DNA from: Microglena sp. YARC
Taxonomy: Eukaryota; Chlorophyta; Chlorophyceae; Chlamydomonadales; Chlamydomonadaceae
Direction: 5' to 3'
NCBI GenBank assembly: GCA_022414725.1
Contig: CM039464.1
Coordinates: 32,903,895-32,967,894, forward strand
Length of the DNA stretch: 64,000 bases
This document shows, in pieces, positions 57,569 through 64,000 of the stretch (position 1 is its first letter; every line of letters starts with the position of its first letter). A program made the position numbers and the translations under genes. Below the pieces are notes generated by a model. The model worked only from the letters and a program-made list of their open reading frames with translations. It did no database searches and had not been told where the DNA came from.

Positions 57569-57815
57569 TGTTATTCACCGGGTTTCACCGGCTCACCTAG
57601 AGTGACTTAGAGTGCACAGGACTACCTCCCTGCTGCACTGTACTGTGATGCCGCTGCCAGCTATGGCACGGACTCTGACGCCGGTACCCTGAGGTGCCGC
57701 GCCATCTCAGTACTTCCTCCTAGCGCATTGATCGAATGCTTATCTAACTGTAAAGATCTTATCCTTACCGTCTTCCCCTCGTCTCTGTGCTCTGCACACA
57801 CTCCGGAAATTCACA
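57569..57815 (+). repeat. element C 3' LTR
   Basis: 247 bp, preceded by a purine tract with seven G. Confidence 0.95.
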
Positions 57816-57820
57816 TGATC

Positions 57821-58713
57821 CAAGCATGCTGAGGGCATGCTCAGTAAAAGTTAGTGCCTGTACCCTTACACTACAAACCATTTACCTCTGTGTATCCCTG
57901 CTGTGTCTGCTCTGGCCTATCTTTCTATAGCTTGATTTACCGCCACTTTTTCCGTGTCGTATTTCTCTGCTCATAGGTTCCCTTCCCACACCCTTATGCA
58001 GTCAGTCCCTTATTATTGCTTGACCCCTTTTCGTACTTAAAACCATCTACCCCTCTGTAGCGGCTGCTCTGGCCTTCCTCTGTGTATATTGATTTACCAC
58101 CTCTTTCCATGTCGTATTTCTATGCTCTTAGGTTCCTTTCGCACACATGCAGTCTATCCCTTACTACGTGTACCCTTATGGTACTTCATACCATTTACCT
58201 CCATGTATCTTGCTGTGTTTGTTCCACCCGACCTTTTGTCAGCGTAATTTACCACTACCTCGTAGTACCGTATGTGGATATTCAGCTGTCACCAGTAGAC
58301 CCATTGTTACATCATCTAACGCGACGAGTTGGTGCACATGAGTGGCATGTATGTATGTTACAGTCCAGGGGTAGGCCAAAGAAGGACTTGCCTAACTAAC
58401 CGTGGTAGGAAGGGCTTCAAAATAAAAGGCATTATTGAACTGAGCAGCCCAGAGTTGGCAGGAAAAGCATGAACAAACAAACAATTCAAATAAACTCCTA
58501 CATAAAATTCACTATGCATTGATGCTTCAGCTATTATCGCTTGGAGCTGTTCAACTGCCTCCTATGGGCAGACGGATGAAATGGGTTGCTGAAATGCACA
58601 TGAAATTGTTATAGTGATCTAAATCAAGAGGCTATAGACAGTTGATGAAAGTGTTTGAAGTGAATACACTTAACACACAGTTGCATACGTATAGTTTCTA
58701 TATATAGGTGTGT
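57821..58713. repeat. about three degenerate tandem units of roughly 150 bp
   Basis: 57855-58250 repeats GTACCCTTA, CCATTTACCTC, TGGCCT, GATTTACC and GTCGTATTTCT in order. 58350-58450 matches 37048-37150. No gene seen. Confidence 0.5.
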
Positions 58714-58770
58714 AAAAAAAAGCCCGGAGGGGCGTGGTGTTAAGGGGACCCTCCCGTACGCGGCAGCTGG
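58714..58770 (-). mobile_element. truncated SINE 3' end
   Basis: Read on the minus strand it matches the 3' part of the SINE at 59078-59293: CGTACG, then CCTTAACACCACGCCCC, then a T run. It covers only the last roughly 55 bases. Confidence 0.55.
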
Positions 58771-58905
58771 GGAAAGTCACCATGGCAGACATAAGGTGTG
58801 TGCATATAGGTGTGTGTTCAATGACTATACACAGATATTTGCATCAAGAAATTGTTCAGACAAACAGCAGAACAAGTGTACTGAACTTGGCCAGGCTACT
58901 ATCAC

Positions 58906-59062
58906 TAGGGACCGGCATATCATATGATGTTGACCAAAGAGAGTATGATAACATATGATTTTATACACATTGCATCATATGATATTGTATATAAATGGTA
59001 CCTTTAGCCTAGTCAGACTGCCGGCATCATAAGATGACATGATATCATGTTTCAGTTCCCTA
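58906..59062. mobile_element. hAT-type MITE
   Basis: 157 bp with TAGGGA termini in inverted orientation and an 8-bp target duplication ACTATCAC on both sides (58898-58905, 59063-59070). The 8-bp duplication and TAGGG start fit non-autonomous hAT elements. The interior is rich in ATCATATGAT and shares blocks with 10145-10313. Confidence 0.75.
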
Positions 59063-59077
59063 ACTATCACTGGGTGC

Positions 59078-59293
59078 AGCCCGTTTCAGTGATACGATTG
59101 GTCTAGTGGTTCACCAAATCGCTGAAACGAAGCGGGGTCGGGGGTTCGATTCCCCCTACGGTCGCCCTGAGCGTTGCAGGTCGTTGTCAACCGCGATGAT
59201 AGCTTGTCCAGTTGAGGTGGTAGACCGTTCTCTACCCGCGTACGACGGGTTCCCTTAATACCACGCCCCACCAGGCGTTACCATTACTTTTTT
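59078..59293 (+). mobile_element. tRNA-like SINE
   Basis: 216 bp, flanked by a 13-bp direct repeat TATCACTGGGTGC (59065-59077, 59294-59306). The head has TTGGTCTAGTGGTTC (A box) and GGGGTTCGATTCCCC (B box with T-arm), as in a tRNA. The acceptor stem does not pair and position 33 is not T, so it is not a working tRNA. The body ends CACCAGGCGTTACC and a T7 tract, a pol III stop. Confidence 0.75.
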
Positions 59294-59306
59294 TATCACT
59301 GGGTGC

Positions 59307-59714
59307 TGGTTAAGAGCCCACCGCGGAAGCTGCCCATTGGCTGGAGGGGGTATCTGAGTCATAGAAGTGTGGGGAGGCGGCCAGTGGGTGATACCATGAC
59401 TGGGTCCCCATTGAAGGGGACGGGTCTCAAAAAGCGTGCACGAGATATCGCTGCAGCGCGCGCTTTGTAGTACCCTGGTGGGCGTGCTTGTTTGTATGCA
59501 GGGATGGTGTGGAGTAAGGGTGTGTGTGCGAGTGTGTGTGTAGGGGGGTAGGTGGGTGGGGGGACGTCCTTGGACCCAGGGAGGTCTGTGGGGTGGGGGG
59601 GGGTGGGAAAGGTAAGGTGGGAGCTGTGTGTGTGTTTGTTTGCGTGCAGGGAGGTGTGTGTGTGTTGGGGGGGGGGGGGGGGGGGGGGGGGATTGTGAGG
59701 AGGTAGGTGGGGTG
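59307..59714 (-). repeat. 3' flank of membrane-protein gene with copy of its last exon edge
   Basis: 59330-59440 duplicates 59725-59810 (GGCCAGTGGGTGATACCATG), the coding end of the last exon. Between them are TGTGTG and a G run (59667-59691). Confidence 0.7.
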
Positions 59715-61391
59715 TCAGCAGGTGGTCCCTGAGTCAAAGAAGTGTGTGGGGGCGGCCAGTGGGTTGGGTGATACCATGACTGGGTCCCCATTGAAGGGGA
59801 CAGAGCGGCGCACATGGCGCAGCACACGGCCGGGGCAGAGGCGGGTGAAGAGAGCAGCAGCGAAGACAGTGATGAAGGGGACTACGATTCTCATCATCAC
59901 TGTCAGTCCATTGTCACCAGAGGGGTCGCCCTGGCGGGTGTCGTACCGCCCACGTACATTCAGCTCCACGTCTCGGCTCCATGGGGCAAGGTAGATGAGG
60001 GTGTTGATAGAGAAGGCGGATATCCAGGACCATGTGGTGAGTTGTGCCACATTGGTCATCAAGGGGTGCCGCCAGGCGTTGTCATCGTACTGCATGATCT
60101 CCCGGATGTACTGCAGGGTGGCTGGCTGTTGCAGCACCGAGCTGAGGACGCACAGGCCAGCTAGGGCTGCATTGGTGGTGAAGGGGAAGTACTGCTGTAC
60201 CTCGAGCTCCCTCTCTCTAGGGGGGTCCTCGGTCCCGTTCACCACCAGCCACTGGATCAGGAACGTGACAAACATGAACACATCTAGCTGGAAAAACCAC
60301 ACACGTCTGAAGCCAAACAGCCGCAACAGCGCACCTAGTGCCATGAGACCTAGCGAAAAGAAGGCACCTATCCCCAACGCGACGCTTATGCTAGTGCACT
60401 GGATGCACACCACCAGGAGGTAGACCAACCAAGCAAGGAAGATGTAATTCGTGCATAGGAGGCTCTGTGCCGCTGCTCCGTACCAACATCCAACTGGAAA
60501 GAGTCTCCGACCAACGCCTGCGGAGGTGGGAGCGTCGAGCTTCCACCTGCCTACCCATGCCAGGGTACCAACCCGCTTGGTCCCTCTTAGCTGCTGCTTG
60601 TTCTGCTGCTTGTACTGCCCTTGGTACTGCTGTGTGTACTGCCCTTGGTACTGCTCTTGATATTGGTCTTGGTACTGCTGGCGGTTGGGGCGGAGGGGGT
60701 ATGGCCCTGGCACTAGGGCGTAGCGAGGGATGCCTGAAGCCTGCTCTGGTTTCCAGGCTTCAGCTGGAAGGGGGGGCGTCTCCGGGGGCTGCACCCAATA
60801 CTGTGTGAACCACCACCAGGGTGGGACCGGGTAGAAGTACTGCTGCTGGGGGGGCGGCTCCAGCGGTATAATGTCCCTTGTCCAAGAGGGGCGATTGAAG
60901 ATGAACCAGAAGCGAGTGGCCAGGGCACAGGCAGTGAATACAAACATGGGAAGGATAAAGCGGAAGATGATGGCTGCGGCATCTACTCCCCCGTCCCGGT
61001 TGTAAGGTCCATCCACCTGCTCCTCCACCCCTAAGTCTATCGGCACGAGGTACAGCAGGGAGGTGAGCAACATTCCAAGAGACCAAGCCAGCGTGGTGTA
61101 GTAGGCAGCGGGGATGATTTCTGGCTTGTCCCAAGCCACGTCTTCTATCGTCTCTAGGATGAAGAGCAGGGTGAAGGGGCGGGTGGCGAGCAGTGACAGC
61201 AGAGCCATGGACCCTAGGACGATGTTTGTGGACAAGGGAAACCACTTCTGTATGTCGGCTTCCGTATCAGATATGCGCACCTCCTTGGCGGGGTCAGGAT
61301 CGAGGTACTGCGCCTCAAGGTCAGGGTAGGTGGGGGCCCACTGTAGCAGCATCACCAAGAACAACAGGAGCTCCATATAGTACAGAGGCAC
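59715..61391 (-). CDS. membrane-protein gene exon B
   Basis: Acceptor CCCCAG. 558 codons and a stop, with no break. Residues 1-165 finish the first membrane half. Residues about 166-265 form a Pro-rich and then Gln/Tyr-rich linker (QYQ/QYQG repeats, about ten). Residues about 285-520 are the second half. A short Arg-rich tail follows. Confidence 0.85.
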   Translation of the reverse strand: MPLYYMELLLFLVMLLQWAPTYPDLEAQYLDPDPAKEVRISDTEADIQKWFPLSTNIVLGSMALLSLLATRPFTLLFILETIEDVAWDKPEIIPAAYYTTLAWSLGMLLTSLLYLVPIDLGVEEQVDGPYNRDGGVDAAAIIFRFILPMFVFTACALATRFWFIFNRPSWTRDIIPLEPPPQQQYFYPVPPWWWFTQYWVQPPETPPLPAEAWKPEQASGIPRYALVPGPYPLRPNRQQYQDQYQEQYQGQYTQQYQGQYKQQNKQQLRGTKRVGTLAWVGRWKLDAPTSAGVGRRLFPVGCWYGAAAQSLLCTNYIFLAWLVYLLVVCIQCTSISVALGIGAFFSLGLMALGALLRLFGFRRVWFFQLDVFMFVTFLIQWLVVNGTEDPPRERELEVQQYFPFTTNAALAGLCVLSSVLQQPATLQYIREIMQYDDNAWRHPLMTNVAQLTTWSWISAFSINTLIYLAPWSRDVELNVRGRYDTRQGDPSGDNGLTVMMRIVVPFITVFAAALFTRLCPGRVLRHVRRSVPFNGDPVMVSPNPLAAPTHFFDSGTTC

Positions 61392-64000
61392 CTGGGGCAA
61401 AAGAGTCAGGGTTGGGTGAGGCAACCAGGTAGCGTGCCCGTTATTATATATACATATTAACAAATGTGTGTGTATACGTTGCTGCCTCTCTGGGCCAGGG
61501 TAGATGGGGGCCCACTGCAGCAACATCACCGAGAACAACAGGAGCTCCATCCAGTACAGAGGCACCTGGTTCAAAAAGAGAGAGGGTTGAGTGAGGCAGC
61601 CAGGTAGCGTGTCCGTTATTATGTATAGGTATGTGTGTGTATAGGGTACTGCCTTTCTAGGTCAGGGTAGGTGGGGGCCCACTGTAGCAGCATCACCGAG
61701 AATAACAGGAGCTCCATCCAGTACAGAGAGGCACCTGGGGCAAAAGAGACAGGGTTTGGTGAGGCAGCCAGGTAGCGTGTCCGTTATTATATATACAAAT
61801 GTGTGTGTATACGGTACTGCCTTTCTAGGTCAGGGTAGGTGGGGACCCACTGTAGCAACATCACCGAGAACAACAGGAGCTCCATCCAGTTCAGAGGCAC
61901 CTGGGGCAAAAGAGAGAGGGTTGAGTGAGGCAGCCAGGTAGCGTGTCCGTTATTATGTATACGTATGTGTGTGTATACGGTACTGCCTTTCTAGGTCAGG
62001 GTAGGTGGAGGCCCACTGTAGCAACATCACCGAGAACAACAGGAGCTCCATCCAGTACAGAGGCACCTGGGTCAAAAAGAGAGAGGGTTGAGTGAGGCAG
62101 CCAGGTAGCGTGTCCATACTTGTATATATCGCATGGGTAGCCAACCCCAGCCACATTTCAATTCAAAATTTCAATTCAAGTTTGAAATTTAAAATTAGCT
62201 CAACTGGGAAGACCCACCTTCCTCAGTCTGGCCAGCCGCATACGCGATTCATAGCACATTGTAGTGGAGTTCACCCGAAAATGGAATTTGGCGAAAACCG
62301 GCCAGTAGTACCAGAAGTCCATATTATTATGGTCCATCATTTATTTTTCGAAAAAAGGTTCATTCGGCACCTAGAATGGGGCCGGGCAGTCAAATTGGGC
62401 CCTTAGATTGGAATTTGGGGCCTCGAAGTGTCCCTGATAGAGCTGCGGTAGGAGAACGCCGCCACCTCTATGCCCCCCCTGTGGGTCCCTTCAATGCCCT
62501 AAGGGCAGAGCCTTTTAGTGCCAAGGGAAGGCCCACTCACACGCTCTCGCACTGGTAGCCAAACCCTCAGTGACTTTTAAATTCAAAATTCAAATTCAGT
62601 TCAAGTGGCTAGACCCACCTTCCTCAGTCCTGCCAGCCACATCAGCAAGCCATAGCCCACAGAGCCGAGGTAGAAGAATGCCGCCACCCCTGTGCCCACT
62701 CACACGCTCTCGCACTGGTAGCCAAACCCTCAGTGACTTTTAAGTTCAAAATTCAAATTCAGTTCAAGTGGCTAGACCCACCTTCCTCAGTCCTGCCAGC
62801 CACATCAGCAAGCCATAGCCCACAGAGCCGAGGTAGAAGAATGCCGCCACCCCTGTGCCCACTCACACAATCTTGCACTAGTAGCCAAACCCCAAGCACA
62901 TTTAAATTCAAACTTCAAATTCAGTTAAACTGGCAAGACCCACCTTTCTCAGTCCTGCCAGCCACATCAAGAAGCCATAGCACATAGAGCCGAGGTACAA
63001 GAACGCCGCCACCCCTGTGCCCACTCGCACGCTCTCGCACTGGTACCCAAATGCAAACAAGTAGCCAAAGCACAGGAATAGTTGGTAGTTGGGGCCGACC
63101 CACTCTCTGCACAGCAGTGAGATCTGACCAGGACCTTGGGTGATTGGCCATGGGGTAACAGGGCTGTGCTCTGTATTCTCTCCTATCGCCTGGGCTGTGG
63201 ACGCCTGGGGATTTGTCACCCCCCTTGTGGGGTGGGATGAGGAGAAGAGACGGAGACAGGAGGAAGGGACCCGTTCTGAGCTTTCACACACCGCCCGTGC
63301 CTCCTGGCGAGGGCCTTGGGTGATTGACGAAGGGGTCTGCTCAGTGGTCTCTCCTATTGCCTCGGGCTTGCTTCCCAAAAGGACTGTTGACAATCCTAAT
63401 GTCTGGGCTGCTGACGCTTTAGGTGCTGGCGCACCCCTTGTGGGGGAGAAAGGGTTGAGTGCGACCGATTCCGAGCTTTTACACATGGCCACTGCCTCCG
63501 TGACCGACAAAAGGGTGACGAGTCTGTGCTCAGTGTTCTTTCCTGTTGACTGAGCTGTTGATGCCTGGGGAGCTGACACCCCCCTTGTGGGGGGGGAAGA
63601 GTTAAGTGCATTCGATTCCGAGCTTTCACATATAGGCTGTGCACCGGAGGGTTGGCGTATGGAGTGGGTAGCTATACTTTCAGCTACTGGTTGTGATTTT
63701 TGGTGGTGAAGACAAGAGTGGGTCGAACTATCAGCTGATCGGCTAGGAGATCCCACTGCATGGTGGGGCCTGTAGTGATGGGGAGACCTGGCCGAAATAT
63801 CAGCTGATTGGCTAGAGGATACAGCTTTGTGCTGGAGGCTGTTGTGAGGGGGAGAGTGGCCCAAAATATCAGCTGCTCGTCCAGGGGATCCAGCAGGATA
63901 ATAGTGGCTGTGGCCAGGGGGAGATTGAGCCATACTTATGCCTACTGGCCCAGAAGTGGTTGTCTTCTGGTGGTTGGGACTGTTGTGGGGACTGTGGTGA
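59715..64000 (-). CDS. two-repeat polytopic membrane protein, partial gene, two exons seen
   Basis: Exon A (62944-64000, open off the right edge) joins exon B (61391-59715) in phase 0. The protein has a Ser/His/Pro-rich N-terminal part, then two homologous halves of about six membrane segments each. First half: NYQLFLCFGYLFAFGYQC, LAGLRK, VPLYYMELLLF, FPLSTNIVL, TRPFTL. Second half: NYIFLAWLVYLLVVCIQC, LFGFRR, VWFFQLDVFMF, FPFTTNAAL, QQPATL. The halves align across the splice junction, which fixes the correct copies. The RPFTL..I.E....W..P signature reminds me of small bacterial membrane proteins of unknown function; transport is possible but unproven. Confidence 0.8.
61392..62180 (-). repeat. 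array of exon B acceptor/5' edge copies
   Basis: Four copies at roughly 167-bp spacing, with acceptors near 61568, 61735, 61901 and 62068. They encode VPLYWMELLLFSVMLLQWA and TYPDLERQ. The copy nearest exon B is in frame with it, so unspliced sequence gives one long reading frame from 61574. Confidence 0.9.
62181..62943 (-). repeat. array of exon A 3' edge/donor copies
   Basis: Two full copies (about 62605-62700 and 62770-62870) and one partial (62210) of VGTGVAAFFYLGS, LMWLAGLRK and a GTGGGT donor, at about 165-bp spacing. Each is followed by an AATTCAAATTC stretch. Confidence 0.9.
62944..64000 (-). CDS. membrane-protein gene exon A, partial
   Basis: Open through the right edge, with a possible start at ATG 63933 but no stop upstream. 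It has low-complexity motifs: RSADxSxHSxxHH types, and three PTRGxxxPxASxAQ units at about 63560, 63430 and 63220. It ends with two membrane segments and the donor AAG/GTGGGT. Confidence 0.75.

Larger units (their letters stand above)
53323..57815 (+). mobile_element. non-autonomous LTR element C
   Basis: Two 247-bp LTRs (TG...CA ends) differ at three bases and are flanked by the 5-bp target duplication TGATC (53318-53322 and 57816-57820). The interior is 4.0 kb with GGTTACGGTCC just inside the left LTR and a G-run polypurine tract (57561-57567) before the right LTR. Only a gag-like ORF is present; no protease, RT or integrase is seen. It landed just past the LINE's 3' tail. Confidence 0.9.

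Noticed and set aside
59090..59165. Functional tRNA gene
   Set aside because: A and B boxes are present but the acceptor stem does not pair and T33 is missing; 13-bp target duplications show a SINE.
61392..61574. Start of the membrane protein at ATG 61574
   Set aside because: This frame runs through a decoy edge copy and intron; the alignment of the two protein halves supports splicing from exon A at 62944 to 61391.

Overview
This is a nuclear window from a eukaryote, most likely a green alga or a related protist. The evidence is GT-AG introns, a secreted clostripain-type peptidase fused to kringle/FN2-like Cys-rich modules, Copia and LINE elements, and very abundant microsatellites. No bacterial operon, CRISPR array or organellar gene set is visible. 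The species call is inference.

Layout. (1) 1-862: the 3' end of a LINE on the + strand. (2) 2051-33080, minus strand: one secreted C11 (clostripain-family) peptidase gene. I could place 13 short exons, about 2.8 kb of coding sequence spread over 31 kb. Exons 1-3 and 8-13 join in perfect phase and the C11 motifs appear in family order. The introns are built mainly from tandem arrays. The array next to each donor repeats the 3' edge of the preceding exon plus the donor. The array next to each acceptor repeats the acceptor plus the 5' edge of the following exon. (3) 33081-39325: no convincing gene; CA-rich tracts, a 15-bp minisatellite and a roughly 240-bp degenerate tandem repeat. (4) 39326-49392: two nested, related Copia-type elements, an outer non-autonomous element A and an inner, more complete element B. 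(5) 49393-53308: a decayed LINE on the + strand with the RT end, RNase H, a CCHC motif and a candidate restriction-like endonuclease. (6) 53323-57815: a non-autonomous LTR element C with a gag-like ORF. (7) 57821-59306: small elements, including a hAT-type MITE and a tRNA-like SINE, both with target-site duplications. (8) 59715-64000, minus strand: a multi-pass membrane protein made of two homologous halves, running off the right edge.

The main result is the exon-edge array architecture. It occurs in two unrelated genes, at almost every intron end I could read, so it looks like a property of the genome rather than of one locus. In the membrane-protein gene the two halves of the protein align across the splice junction, which independently shows which copies are the true exon edges. 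Several conserved exons (C11 exons 4, 5 and 7) and the retroelement ORFs carry single-base frame breaks, and the 20.0-22.6 kb array is full of scattered indels. Residual long-read indel errors are therefore likely, and frame breaks should not be taken as proof of pseudogenes.
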